Source: a virus. Taken from it: 64,000 nucleotides of DNA. Location: positions 62,001 through 126,000 of the IMG/VR virus record IMGVR_UViG_3300021142_000007; one strand, written 5' to 3'. A program made the position numbers and the translations under genes. Below the pieces are notes generated by a model, which was given only the letters and a program-made list of their open reading frames with translations, did no database searches and was not told where the DNA came from. Positions within the stretch are counted from its first letter, which is position 1, and the number at the start of each line of letters is the position of its first letter. This document shows positions 6,799-14,430 of this stretch, one piece after another.

Positions 6799-7443
6799 CT
6801 AATAGTTATTTAAAAATTCTTGAGCACTAGGTGTGTTATTTGGACCCTTAAGAATGCATTGTCCTTCATATATCAGCAATAGCTTAAGAACTTCTTCTCT
6901 TGTGAATGTGTCTTTACCTTTCTTAATAGTGATAGTGTTATCTTTAAGGTTTACTTTAAGGACTTCTTTTTCTTCTTCAATTTCCCTCATATTATCTTTA
7001 TGATAATTAGCACCTCTTTCTCCCCATTTATTTATTCCGATATAACAAATTGTATATTCAACCATCACCTCTGTAATAGGAGTATTTTTGTTATACATCT
7101 CTACATACTTAAGAATAAAGTCTTCAGAGGGAGAAGGAAGTCCAAGAGATGTGTCGGTAGAGGCTATGATTTTTTTTGTAGCACTACTATAGCTATTTGC
7201 CCAATCTAAAACATCTTTAGTATACATTCTCTTTAGAGTTTTACCGTCTCCTAATACTACATAGTCTCCTTCTTTTATTTCATCATCTGAAAGGATATAT
7301 AGATGTTGATTTACATAGGTGTAATTACCAATTGTTTGCTTCTTAAATTGATTTTTATAAATCAAATCTTTATTTTTATAAAGGTAGATGCGGCTTTCAT
7401 TTTCAGTAGAAAGCATGATTACTTTATGTGTTTTAAATTTCAT
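6799..7443 (-). CDS. Conserved Bacteroidota-phage protein, unknown
   Basis: 214 residues. The stretch IKEGDYVVLGDGKTLKRM followed by KKIIASTDTSLGLPSPSEDF and then a VMVEY motif is a pattern I associate with recurring hypothetical proteins of Bacteroidota phages; that link is from memory and unverified. No catalytic motif is visible. It begins an operon with Gly-X copies 9 and 8, from the promoter at 7462. Confidence 0.8.
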   Translation of the reverse strand: MKFKTHKVIMLSTENESRIYLYKNKDLIYKNQFKKQTIGNYTYVNQHLYILSDDEIKEGDYVVLGDGKTLKRMYTKDVLDWANSYSSATKKIIASTDTSLGLPSPSEDFILKYVEMYNKNTPITEVMVEYTICYIGINKWGERGANYHKDNMREIEEEKEVLKVNLKDNTITIKKGKDTFTREEVLKLLLIYEGQCILKGPNNTPSAQEFLNNY

Positions 7444-7461
7444 ATCTTGATATTTAGGTCA

Positions 7462-7493
7462 CGAAGGTAATAAAAAGTATTGATATAACCAAA
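7462..7493 (-). promoter_or_regulatory. Bacteroidota-type promoter
   Basis: -7 box TACCTTCG at 7462-7469 (TTCG instead of TTTG) and TTTGG at 7489-7493. Upstream of 6799-7443. Confidence 0.65.
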
Positions 7494-7503
7494 CTTATTG
7501 GTA

Positions 7504-7728
7504 TTATTTTCCTTTACAACTTCCTTTACCTATTCCCCAACAAATACCTCTGCCTTTTCCAAGACCTGCTCCATCTCCTGTTCCAGCACCTCTGCCATAT
7601 CCATTGCCATTTGCTGCGGCATTTCCAATCCCATAACCATATCCATAACCACCCATATTGGCATATCCAGAACCAGAACCACGGCCCCAAACTATATCTT
7701 TATTCTTTCCATATGAATTAATTTCCAT
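7504..7728 (-). CDS. Gly-X repeat protein, SYG family, copy 10
   Basis: 74 residues from the ATG at 7726-7728 (MEINSYGKNKD). Tyr-rich repeat (GGYGYGYGIGNAAANGNGYG) and a basic, Cys-containing tail (ICWGIGKGSCKGK). Last gene of the five-gene array 7504-8716. Confidence 0.85.
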   Translation of the reverse strand: MEINSYGKNKDIVWGRGSGSGYANMGGYGYGYGIGNAAANGNGYGRGAGTGDGAGLGKGRGICWGIGKGSCKGK

Positions 7729-7732
7729 ATTT

Positions 7733-7978
7733 CTATCCATTTTCGTTTTCATAACCACTACCATCACCAACACCAGAGCTGTTACCATTTCCATCTCCAA
7801 ATCCGTCACCAGATAGTATTAGCGTTGAAATACCATCACCACTTCCCCATCCATATCCAGCAGAACGACCATCCCCATATCCAATACCTCTTCCATCGCC
7901 AATGCCATGACCATCTGAGCGTTTAAGTACCCAACTTGAATCGGTATCTTCGTTCTTTCCGTATGAGAATACTTCCAT
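7733..7978 (-). CDS. Gly-X repeat protein, SYG family, copy 11
   Basis: 81 residues, start MEVFSYGKNED. The repeat is interrupted by a hydrophobic insert, GISTLILSG, in the middle. Acidic tail ENENG. Confidence 0.85.
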   Translation of the reverse strand: MEVFSYGKNEDTDSSWVLKRSDGHGIGDGRGIGYGDGRSAGYGWGSGDGISTLILSGDGFGDGNGNSSGVGDGSGYENENG

Positions 7979-7983
7979 ATATC

Positions 7984-8223
7984 TTAACCCTCTCCTTTTC
8001 CATCACCGCTACCATCAGAAACTCCATAGCATAATCCCCAGCCACTACCAGTTCCTCTACCACTTCCGTTTCCGTGTGACCAATTTGTTAATTTACCATT
8101 AAAGCTTCCAGCACCAGAAACACCATTGGCATCATATGCACAACCATTGCCATCGCCATCACCACTTGCCTTTCCGCAACCCCATTTGGTATCTTTATTC
8201 TTTCCGTATGATAGTATTTCCAT
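7984..8223 (-). CDS. Gly-X repeat protein, SYG family, copy 12
   Basis: 79 residues, start MEILSYGKNKD. Only short Gly-X runs (GDGDGNGC, GNGSGRGTGSGWG), separated by a non-repeat segment (SFNGKLTNWSH). Ends GDGKGEG. Confidence 0.85.
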   Translation of the reverse strand: MEILSYGKNKDTKWGCGKASGDGDGNGCAYDANGVSGAGSFNGKLTNWSHGNGSGRGTGSGWGLCYGVSDGSGDGKGEG

Positions 8224-8226
8224 ATA

Positions 8227-8457
8227 TTATTTACCTGTTCCGTCACCAAATCCATTACCGTTTCCATATCCGCTAGACATGCAAAAACTCTCATATACGA
8301 TATATCCATAACCCATGCTTGTTCCATCACCACGACCATTGCCACAAGCGTCACTATAATCAAGACGTATTCCATGCATAGTTCGATATACCCCTCTGAA
8401 GTATTGTGGGTCGCTTCTATGTATATCTGGATTCCTACCGTATGAATTTATTTGCAT
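8227..8457 (-). CDS. Gly-X repeat protein, SYG family, copy 13
   Basis: 76 residues from the ATG at 8455-8457 (MQINSYGRNPD). More than half is non-repetitive (SDPQYFRGVYRTMHGIRLDY), with a short Gly-X tail. It shows that the SYG start, not the Gly repeat, defines the family. Confidence 0.8.
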   Translation of the reverse strand: MQINSYGRNPDIHRSDPQYFRGVYRTMHGIRLDYSDACGNGRGDGTSMGYGYIVYESFCMSSGYGNGNGFGDGTGK

Positions 8458-8458
8458 A

Positions 8459-8716
8459 TTAGTACTCCCACATAGATACATAACCAAATCCAGTACCATT
8501 TCTAGTTCCACCGCCACTTCCAAATCCATCTCCGTTTCCACTTCCACCGCTACTTCCACAACCATTACCAGTACCCCATCCATCACCGCCACCGCAGCTA
8601 TTACCGTAACCATTACCAGAGCCATAAGAATAACCATCAGAGCCACCATAGCCACCATAGCCAGTGCCAAAACCAAACTTGGTATCTTGATTCATACCAT
8701 ACGAAAATATAGTCAT
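8459..8716 (-). CDS. Gly-X repeat protein, SYG family, copy 14
   Basis: 85 residues, start MTIFSYGMNQD. Dense repeat with Gly-Tyr and Gly-Ser (GTGYGGYGGSDGYSYGSG) and two isolated Cys. First gene of its array; 1 bp before copy 13. Confidence 0.85.
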   Translation of the reverse strand: MTIFSYGMNQDTKFGFGTGYGGYGGSDGYSYGSGNGYGNSCGGGDGWGTGNGCGSSGGSGNGDGFGSGGGTRNGTGFGYVSMWEY

Positions 8717-8719
8717 ATA

Positions 8720-8863
8720 TTAGTCTTTGCTGGTTTTAAAATCGATATAGAATATTATAAGACATGTTGCACATGCTATTTCTAGTCCTATATCGTTATT
8801 AGTTGCTGTTATACCAGTACCAACTGCTAGTATAATCATAGGTATAATAAGTAGTTTTTTCAT
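8720..8863 (-). CDS. Small membrane protein, 47 residues
   Basis: Start at 8861-8863 (MKKLLIIPMIILAVGTGI), with a second hydrophobic segment (IACATCLIIFYI) and a basic end. Probably two membrane passes, or a signal anchor. It lies between promoter 8885 and the five-gene Gly-X array and so would be co-expressed with it. Confidence 0.7.
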   Translation of the reverse strand: MKKLLIIPMIILAVGTGITATNNDIGLEIACATCLIIFYIDFKTSKD

Positions 8864-8884
8864 TTAAGCTTTTTTGAGTTAATA

Positions 8885-8916
8885 CAAAGGTAACAATAAT
8901 TTTTTTAAGAAACAAA
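8885..8916 (-). promoter_or_regulatory. Bacteroidota-type promoter for the second Gly-X array
   Basis: -7 box TACCTTTG at 8885-8892 and TTTGT at 8913-8917. Lies at the 3' end of Gly-X copy 15 and upstream of 8720-8863. Confidence 0.7.
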
Positions 8917-9165
8917 TATATTAAGATTATCTTCTCCTTCACCACAGCCATTTCCTTTACCACTGCCATTACCCCAACCATTTCCAGAACCATTGCCATA
9001 GCCATAGCCCGTGCCACTACCCCAGCCATCACCCCATCCATAGCCATTTCCTTTACCACTGCCATTGCCATAACCATTTCCTTGTCCTGTAGTGCTTCCT
9101 CTACCATCTGCGGTTCCAAACCCAAAGAATAAGTCTAGGTTCTTTCCATATGATTTTACTTCCAT
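8905..9165 (-). CDS. Gly-X repeat protein, SYG family, copy 15
   Basis: 86 residues, start MEVKSYGKNLD. One of the most regular repeats (GNGYGNGSGKGNGYGWGDG, continuing), ending in a normal tail EGEDNLNIFVS. Confidence 0.85.
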   Translation of the reverse strand: MEVKSYGKNLDLFFGFGTADGRGSTTGQGNGYGNGSGKGNGYGWGDGWGSGTGYGYGNGSGNGWGNGSGKGNGCGEGEDNLNIFVS

Positions 9166-9182
9166 ATATCTATCGTTTTTAG

Positions 9183-9439
9183 CTATTCAAAATAATTACC
9201 TGCTCCATCACCACTGCCTTCGCCCCATCCATTGCCAGTGCCAGAACCTCTACCATCGCCCTTGTTCCAGCGATTACCATGACCACCACCATCAGCTGGT
9301 CCATAACTCATACCATATCCAAATAAAAAGCCTCGAATTGGTTCATTTTGACCGCAGCCAAAACAAACCAATCCAAAGCTATGATTTTTTTATCAAGGGT
9401 ATCTCTACCTGTAGTTATTCCGTTAGATAGAACATTCAT
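9183..9439 (-). CDS. Gly-X repeat protein, copy 16, with frameshift
   Basis: The Gly-X frame (9183-9371) has no ATG. An ATG at 9437-9439 opens a second frame beginning MNVLSNGITTGRDTLDKK, which resembles the family start (compare MIVLTNGIDARTLD in copy 21). The two frames meet at a run of seven A (plus-strand T at 9385-9391); a -1 slip there joins them into one protein of about 85 residues. Either a broken copy or a programmed frameshift. Confidence 0.65.
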
Positions 9440-10165
9440 TTAGGACTGAGCAATAAGCTTTGCGAAGTATTGTTCAGCTGTAAGAGGCACGATTTCACCT
9501 GAAGGTATGATTTCAGAGTCCATTTCAAACAAGAGAACATCGCCTTGTCTCTTGATGTACTTGATATGTGGTATCATGTTCTCGTATACACGAATGGTTG
9601 AAGCAATAGCTTCCAGCGCACCATTATGAGCATACTTTTCTTCAATCCACAACCAGTGTTCTTTGTTGGTTGTTGTACACCAGCACTTCACGCAGTAGTT
9701 ATCCTCGATACCCAGCGTAGAGCAGTCTATCTTATGGAGTTCATAGATGACATCGTAGTTTCTTAGCTTATACGAGCCATCTTCGTTGTATACACGATGT
9801 GTTACGTTTTTACCTTCAACGTTAATCCTAGTATTACCCAAGTTCTGAATCATTTCAGATACGTTTATGGAACCAAACACGATTGCTCTGAAGGTAGAAT
9901 TTGAAATTTCAAATGCTTCCTTGTATGAGAAAGGCTTTGCTTGATTGAAGTAATACAATAGAAGGTCTGCTTGATTCAAGCGGTCATTTGCTTCTAGTTG
10001 TATAAGAGACTCTTTGAGAGGTCTTATGAAGGAATCCATGAAGCGTTCTTTATTACGCATAAGGCCCTTGAGGTATCTCGCGAAGTCAGGCAAGCTAACA
10101 TCATCGATGTATGAGTCTTTTTCGATATCGTATTCGATATTTGGAAGAAGAGGAATTTTTTGCAT
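9440..10165 (-). CDS. Unknown phage protein, 241 residues
   Basis: Begins MQKIPLLPNIEYDIEKD. The C-terminal half holds four Cys/His-type positions (DCSTLGIEDNYCVKCWCTTTNKEHWLW), perhaps zinc binding, followed by a helical and a beta segment. No family is recognised. Its stop codon directly abuts the start of Gly-X copy 16. Confidence 0.8.
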   Translation of the reverse strand: MQKIPLLPNIEYDIEKDSYIDDVSLPDFARYLKGLMRNKERFMDSFIRPLKESLIQLEANDRLNQADLLLYYFNQAKPFSYKEAFEISNSTFRAIVFGSINVSEMIQNLGNTRINVEGKNVTHRVYNEDGSYKLRNYDVIYELHKIDCSTLGIEDNYCVKCWCTTTNKEHWLWIEEKYAHNGALEAIASTIRVYENMIPHIKYIKRQGDVLLFEMDSEIIPSGEIVPLTAEQYFAKLIAQS

Positions 10166-10190
10166 ATGATAATTTTTTAATGAATTAGTA

Positions 10191-10222
10191 AAATGGTCAT
10201 GACGAATGTGTCATGACCATTG
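10191..10222 (-). terminator. Stem-loop terminator
   Basis: Perfect 12-bp stem AATGGTCATGAC/GTCATGACCATT followed on the minus strand by a short T-run. Ends the transcript of 10234-10554. Confidence 0.65.
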
Positions 10223-10233
10223 GGGTTACTGGA

Positions 10234-10554
10234 TTAGAGAGTCCACACAGGAATCATGTCCAGATTTTTTTTGCCGTTTTCAGAAACGGTGATTACTTCG
10301 ATTGCCATCAGCTTGATGCTTGACACTTCAAGCGTGAATTTGCATTCGGTTGGTTTCGCAGAACCATTTTCAGACAAGTCTGAAAGCGTATTGGCACCAG
10401 CCCAAGACCAGAGTCTCCTTGTTTGTACGAGTTCAACAGCGTAGTGACCGTCATGAGCAGGTTCACATGACTTAAGGAAACCAAAGTGAACACCTGCTGA
10501 GTAGGTTCTGATACATACGTAAGGGTAGCCATCTGCGTTAACGTTTTTCTTCAT
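10234..10554 (-). CDS. Unknown protein, 106 residues
   Basis: Predicted beta-rich protein (YPYVCIRTYSAGVHFGF, CKFTLEVSSIKLMAIEV). Monocistronic between promoter 10590 and the terminator at 10191. No motif recognised. Confidence 0.8.
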   Translation of the reverse strand: MKKNVNADGYPYVCIRTYSAGVHFGFLKSCEPAHDGHYAVELVQTRRLWSWAGANTLSDLSENGSAKPTECKFTLEVSSIKLMAIEVITVSENGKKNLDMIPVWTL

Positions 10555-10589
10555 TTTTTGTTTTTTTGTTAGTTAGTTAATTAATGATA

Positions 10590-10621
10590 CAAAGGTATAA
10601 AATTTATTTTAAAGATGCAAG
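10590..10621 (-). promoter_or_regulatory. Bacteroidota-type promoter
   Basis: -7 box TACCTTTG at 10590-10597 and TTGC-type -33 box at 10618-10621. Upstream of 10234-10554. Confidence 0.8.
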
Positions 10622-10662
10622 TATTTCTGAATTTTTTTTCGAAATAATTTCAGAATGAACTT

Positions 10663-10905
10663 CTAGTCTGAAATGGAGTACCCTTTAAGTCTACCACAAC
10701 TGATATTAGAAAAGATACCACCTTGGCCAGAACCAGAGCCATGTCCAAAACCACAGCCCACACCATCACCTTTACCATTACCAATTCCGCTACAGCTTGA
10801 ACTACCAACTCCGCTACCAAATCCGCTTCCACGACCACTTCCATCACCTTTTTTATAAGGCGAAATAATACTATCTGGATTTCTACCGTATGACTTTATT
10901 TCCAT
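10663..10905 (-). CDS. Gly-X repeat protein, SYG family, copy 17
   Basis: 80 residues, start MEIKSYGRNPD. The repeat contains a Ser-Cys cluster (GSSSCSG) and is followed by a non-repeat C-terminus (IFSNISCGRLKGYSISD). Third gene of a three-gene array. Confidence 0.85.
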   Translation of the reverse strand: MEIKSYGRNPDSIISPYKKGDGSGRGSGFGSGVGSSSCSGIGNGKGDGVGCGFGHGSGSGQGGIFSNISCGRLKGYSISD

Positions 10906-10910
10906 ATAAC

Positions 10911-11153
10911 TTATCCTTTACCATTTCCATAACCATCTCCACGACCAAAAGACCTTACCCTAGACTCAGCGAGAATACAATAACCCATATCAGTACCAGT
11001 GCCATCACCATAACCCTTACCATATCCAGTGCCATCACCCTTACCATATCCAGTGCCATAACCCTTTCCATTTCCTTTGGTACCGCCCCATCCATCAGCA
11101 TGGCCCCAGCCACAGAATATATCTTGGTTTCTACCGTATGACTTTATTTCCAT
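10911..11153 (-). CDS. Gly-X repeat protein, SYG family, copy 18
   Basis: 80 residues, start MEIKSYGRNQD. Contains an internal near-duplication, GTGYGKGDGTGYGKGYGDG, direct evidence of repeat expansion, then a non-repeat insert (ILAESRVRSFGR). Confidence 0.85.
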   Translation of the reverse strand: MEIKSYGRNQDIFCGWGHADGWGGTKGNGKGYGTGYGKGDGTGYGKGYGDGTGTDMGYCILAESRVRSFGRGDGYGNGKG

Positions 11154-11158
11154 ATAAC

Positions 11159-11416
11159 TTATCCTTTACCATTTCCCTTTCCACCGCCATCACCACGACC
11201 TTCTGCTCGGCATCTTCCATTAGCACCACCAAATCCATCTCCCCATCCAAGTCCCTGTCCAGTTCCCCAATTATAACCATCATCATAGCCATCACCGCTG
11301 CCATCACCCATACCACCTCCATCTCCATCTCCGTTACCATTACCACATCCATCAGCATCGCCATGAGACCAACCCCATTCTTGTTTAACTATTCTTCCGT
11401 GTGATAATACTTCCAT
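11159..11416 (-). CDS. Gly-X repeat protein, SYG family, copy 19
   Basis: 85 residues with a drifted start, MEVLSHGRIVKQ (His for Tyr). Very Asp-rich repeat (GNGNGDGDGGGMGDGSGDGY). Basic end GGGKGNGKG. First gene of its array. Confidence 0.85.
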   Translation of the reverse strand: MEVLSHGRIVKQEWGWSHGDADGCGNGNGDGDGGGMGDGSGDGYDDGYNWGTGQGLGWGDGFGGANGRCRAEGRGDGGGKGNGKG

Positions 11417-11437
11417 GTCTCGTATTTAAGAAATAAA

Positions 11438-11465
11438 AAAAGGCTATATATTACTATAGCCTTTT
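11438..11465. terminator. Bidirectional terminator
   Basis: AAAGGCTATA and its complement flank a short loop, with T-runs on both strands. Separates 11487-11723 from the Gly-X array at 10663-11416. Confidence 0.75.
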
Positions 11466-11486
11466 GTTTTATTCATCTTAGATGAA

Positions 11487-11723
11487 TTAGTCAAAAGCGT
11501 TTACCATTTGACCAGTCAAAGGGTTCACCTCTTGCTGTGTCAACTTGATTACGTGTGCGCTTTCGGTTACTACTACACCGTGTTCACCGTGGAGTACTAC
11601 GCCTTGGCCTTCGCATTCAAGGACAAGTCCGTTAAGGTTGTCAAGCTTACGCTTAAGGGTAACTTCACCATTGATGGTGTGTGTGTTGGTCGATGGTTCT
11701 AGGACCAGTGTGTTTTTGCTCAT
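11487..11723 (-). CDS. Unknown protein, 78 residues
   Basis: Start MSKNTLVLEPSTNTHT at 11721-11723, chosen because the promoter at 11755 lies just upstream. Beta-rich, hydrophilic, with a Gln/Gly/His segment (LECEGQGVVLHGEHGVVV). Function unknown. Confidence 0.8.
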   Translation of the reverse strand: MSKNTLVLEPSTNTHTINGEVTLKRKLDNLNGLVLECEGQGVVLHGEHGVVVTESAHVIKLTQQEVNPLTGQMVNAFD

Positions 11724-11726
11724 AGC

Positions 11727-11790
11727 TTTTTGTTTTTGGTTTTTATTAATAATACAAAGGTACGTATAATATTTGAGAAATTCAAGCTTT
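11727..11790. repeat. 64-bp direct repeat, copy A
   Basis: Identical over 64 bp to 12135-12198, 408 bp away. The repeat spans an entire promoter (-7 and -33 boxes) and the T-rich leader. Confidence 0.9.
11755..11786 (-). promoter_or_regulatory. Bacteroidota-type promoter in repeat copy A
   Basis: -7 box TACCTTTG at 11755-11762 and TTGA-type -33 box near 11783-11786. Drives 11487-11723. Confidence 0.8.
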
Positions 11791-11806
11791 ATTCGAAATT
11801 TATTTT

Positions 11807-11905
11807 TTATATATTGTATATCAATCGAATAAGCATTGCCCCACATGCCATACCTATTATAAATATGCATATCAAGGATAAAAGGAAGCTTGTGTTTTCG
11901 TTCAT
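11807..11905 (-). CDS. Small membrane peptide, 32 residues
   Basis: Start at 11903-11905 (MNENTSFLLSLICIFIIG), one membrane segment with a Gly/Ala/Cys stretch. It overlaps nothing else and lies between the two 64-bp repeats. A short ORF; the call rests on context only. Confidence 0.45.
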   Translation of the reverse strand: MNENTSFLLSLICIFIIGMACGAMLIRLIYNI

Positions 11906-11917
11906 GGGTTAAACGAT

Positions 11918-12130
11918 TTATGAAAATCTACTTAAGAAGTTAAGAAACGTTAAGGCTATTAACAGAATGTTTATTATTGGTAGCAAAGAAATACCAAATG
12001 CTAGCATCCCTAGATAAAGGTTCTTCCAGTTTCTAGGATTGCGTATGGCATTACCCAATAGCAATTTATCAATGTAATAGCTTCTATAGAGCCAGTATAG
12101 TCCACATAGGACACCAATCGTGTATATCAT
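11918..12130 (-). CDS. Small membrane protein, 70 residues
   Basis: Start MIYTIGVLCGLYWLYRSYY at 12128-12130, behind promoter copy B. Two hydrophobic segments (residues 2-14 and about 42-66). Function unknown. Confidence 0.75.
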   Translation of the reverse strand: MIYTIGVLCGLYWLYRSYYIDKLLLGNAIRNPRNWKNLYLGMLAFGISLLPIINILLIALTFLNFLSRFS

Positions 12131-12134
12131 AGTA

Positions 12135-12198
12135 TTTTTGTTTTTGGTTTTTATTAATAATACAAAGGTACGTATAATATTTGAGAAATTCAAGCTTT
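12135..12198. repeat. 64-bp direct repeat, copy B
   Basis: Identical to 11727-11790. Indicates a recent duplication of a promoter-leader cassette. Confidence 0.9.
12163..12194 (-). promoter_or_regulatory. Bacteroidota-type promoter in repeat copy B
   Basis: Same sequence as the promoter at 11755. Drives 11918-12130. Confidence 0.8.
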
Positions 12199-12818
12199 TA
12201 GGAAATTTTTTTGTATATTTTTTCGATATCTTTGAGATGTACTATTCCTTCTTCTATAGGTAAGTAACTTATACCATATAAAGACATCAACTTATATAGC
12301 TGCTTTATATGTTCTTTTGGATATGACTTACAACCGAACTTGACGTTAGATTCAGATACTTCCATGCGATGACCAAGTATCTGAACGCCATTATGTTTAT
12401 CTATTTCTTGCTGTGTTGCTTTTCTGAAGTAATTCGGATACTGGTCAATATATAAAACATGACCTTCATCTGAAATGGCAACCTTAAAATTACTCTTAGT
12501 GTTTCCATTAGGGGCACCAATAAGGTCAACTCTAATAACGTCACCAACATGAGCCGCAGCTTTATACATGGGATGGTTTGTGTTATTACCGCCATCTCCA
12601 AGGACGTATATGTAGTCACCAACCTTATATTCGTCTTCATATACCGCATCAAACCATATATCAAGAACCTTAGCGTCTTGCGCCTTGTCTATGCTTACGA
12701 TATCGTTTGATACTAAGAAACATCCGTTATCATATATGTAAGAATCTATACCAAAGAACTTCCCAGCATCCGCTGCGCTTACGGTTCCATTAAGCTTATA
12801 TCCGATTATTTTTTTCAT
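12198..12818 (-). CDS. Unknown phage protein, 206 residues
   Basis: Contains YKVGDYIYVLGDGGNN, a motif shared in outline with IKEGDYVVLGDGK in 6799-7443, suggesting a common small beta domain. The rest is alpha-beta with no catalytic motif. Promoter at 12838. Confidence 0.8.
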   Translation of the reverse strand: MKKIIGYKLNGTVSAADAGKFFGIDSYIYDNGCFLVSNDIVSIDKAQDAKVLDIWFDAVYEDEYKVGDYIYVLGDGGNNTNHPMYKAAAHVGDVIRVDLIGAPNGNTKSNFKVAISDEGHVLYIDQYPNYFRKATQQEIDKHNGVQILGHRMEVSESNVKFGCKSYPKEHIKQLYKLMSLYGISYLPIEEGIVHLKDIEKIYKKIS

Positions 12819-12837
12819 TGTTTTTTGTTTTATGCTA

Positions 12838-12869
12838 CAAAGGTACTAATAATTTTTGTAATTTCCAAA
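12838..12869 (-). promoter_or_regulatory. Bacteroidota-type promoter
   Basis: -7 box TACCTTTG at 12838-12845, TTTGG at 12865-12869. Upstream of 12198-12818. Confidence 0.8.
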
Positions 12870-12877
12870 TAAGTAGT

Positions 12878-13186
12878 TTACATATCCAAATTACGTCTGG
12901 AGATATCGATGCTGTCGCTTACGCTATACTTATACTTCGTTACGTTAATGATAAAACCCTTGATTGAATCACCAGCCTTATACTGATTATATGTTTTTTG
13001 ACATACTTCATACTCATGAGCCTCTGAACCATCATAGACTTGTAAGTAATACGTATCGTATTTACCACCAAACATTTCTTTTTTAAGAACAACAACGGTT
13101 GTATCGGTTAGTGTTCTGTATGTTTTGTAATCGTTGCAGCTTGACAACAAAAGCAGAGAGAATAAGATAAGGGTTATTTTTTTCAT
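12878..13186 (-). CDS. Lipoprotein, 102 residues
   Basis: Start MKKITLILFSLLLLSSCND at 13184-13186: a typical lipoprotein signal with the lipobox Cys at residue 17. The mature part is polar and beta-rich and contains one further Cys. It follows 13189-14118 by 2 bp. Function unknown; a surface lipoprotein could act in superinfection exclusion. Confidence 0.8.
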   Translation of the reverse strand: MKKITLILFSLLLLSSCNDYKTYRTLTDTTVVVLKKEMFGGKYDTYYLQVYDGSEAHEYEVCQKTYNQYKAGDSIKGFIINVTKYKYSVSDSIDISRRNLDM

Positions 13187-13188
13187 AT

Positions 13189-14118
13189 TTATTTTTTTCT
13201 TGTTGGTATTAAACAAAGGTTGTCAGTAGAATCTTTCTTTATTTCCCAATCAAATTTATCATTTAGATAGAACGCTTTGTTTACATATTCAGACCCACTT
13301 CTAATAGCAATCATTGAATCAACTTTATACCCATCTTTTTTAAACAATTCTAACTCATCAACCCTACCCTTGCTCAAATCAATTTCTTTGGTTTTCAAGA
13401 ACGGAAATTCTTTTTCCATTCTTTGTTTCCAAAGACCACAGCAATTATTTTCGTAGTATTGTTTTATGAAGTCTTCGGTTGTTTCACCCGTGAAGCCATC
13501 AACATTTTCTCTTACGAGTTTTTGTTGTTCTGCATTCATGGCTTTAAACCCTTCCTGAAGGAATGATAGATTGATACTTATCTTTTTCATTTGTTTTGGT
13601 GTTTCTTGTTTTAAAACGTGTTTGATAAATTGTTCTGTTGTTATTTTTTCATACCCAGAAAAGTCTTCATCATCTAAAAATTCTCTTTCTTCATCACCAT
13701 AATAGTAGCTACCATCTGGGTGATATGATAGTATTAACTCATTTTCATGTACCGTAATACCAGCAAGAAAGGTAGCCACGCTATTTTTCCATTCATTGAG
13801 CATTTGTTTGTTCTCTGGTGTAACAACACAATACCATTTTTCTGGAAGTTCAACGCCATTTACAATTTCATCCCACTCTTCAAGGGTTAGTTCTACGGTA
13901 CCTTCAGGAAACTCCCCAAGTTCAACACGCCAACCCGTATTTCCACAATCACAAGTTCTTAATAATCCCACTCCGTAGTAAGCATCAAGACACCCAGACC
14001 AAGGAGAATCAGCATATCCATTTTTCTTGCAGTAGTCATTAAGCCAAGATATGTATTTATCCCATAAAGGGTTATTTGAATCTCTTTTAATTGCAAAGAG
14101 ATTAGGTAGTTGTTTCAT
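13189..14118 (-). CDS. Unknown phage protein, 309 residues
   Basis: Has repeated ELT/ITTEQF-type segments (GTVELTLEEWDEIV, KITTEQFIKHVL) of the sort found in phage proteins built from small duplicated domains. An internal MKKISINLSFLQEGFKAM resembles an independent start, so two domains may be fused. No enzyme motif. Confidence 0.75.
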   Translation of the reverse strand: MKQLPNLFAIKRDSNNPLWDKYISWLNDYCKKNGYADSPWSGCLDAYYGVGLLRTCDCGNTGWRVELGEFPEGTVELTLEEWDEIVNGVELPEKWYCVVTPENKQMLNEWKNSVATFLAGITVHENELILSYHPDGSYYYGDEEREFLDDEDFSGYEKITTEQFIKHVLKQETPKQMKKISINLSFLQEGFKAMNAEQQKLVRENVDGFTGETTEDFIKQYYENNCCGLWKQRMEKEFPFLKTKEIDLSKGRVDELELFKKDGYKVDSMIAIRSGSEYVNKAFYLNDKFDWEIKKDSTDNLCLIPTRKK

Positions 14119-14137
14119 TGTTTTTTTGTTTATGATA

Positions 14138-14169
14138 CAAAGGTAATAATACTTTTTGTAATTACCAAA
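14138..14169 (-). promoter_or_regulatory. Bacteroidota-type promoter
   Basis: -7 box TACCTTTG at 14138-14145, TTTGG at 14165-14169. Upstream of 13189-14118. Confidence 0.8.
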
Positions 14170-14430
14170 TTATTCTTCAATAATACTTAAAATACCACCA
14201 AAATGGTCGGTGTCTTTAGCTTGTCTTTTACCATCCTTAACTAAGTAATCTTTTGCTAGGTCAATTGCACAGCAAGCCGTATTATAACTTTTTTTCTTGT
14301 ATTCTTCGTTGAATGAATTAAGCCATTTTTCATCACATGATGTTAGGATGTCGTAGGCTTCATCAACAGATTCTGGTATGAGAAGCTTAACCAGCTTTTT
14401 TCTGAGGTATGTTTTTTCTCTTTGTGTCAT
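14170..14430 (-). CDS. Unknown helical protein, 86 residues
   Basis: Lys-rich, helical (TYLRKKLVKLLIPESVDEAY, EEYKKKSYNTACCAIDLA). Overlaps the start of 14430-14630 by one base, so translation is probably coupled. Function unknown. Confidence 0.8.
   Translation of the reverse strand: MTQREKTYLRKKLVKLLIPESVDEAYDILTSCDEKWLNSFNEEYKKKSYNTACCAIDLAKDYLVKDGKRQAKDTDHFGGILSIIEE

Noticed and set aside
4100-11400. Plus-strand frames rich in Ser, Thr, Ile and His opposite the Gly-X genes
   Set aside because: They are the antisense of Gly codons with periodic third positions; they lack promoters and conserved starts, whereas the minus strand has the SYG start each time.
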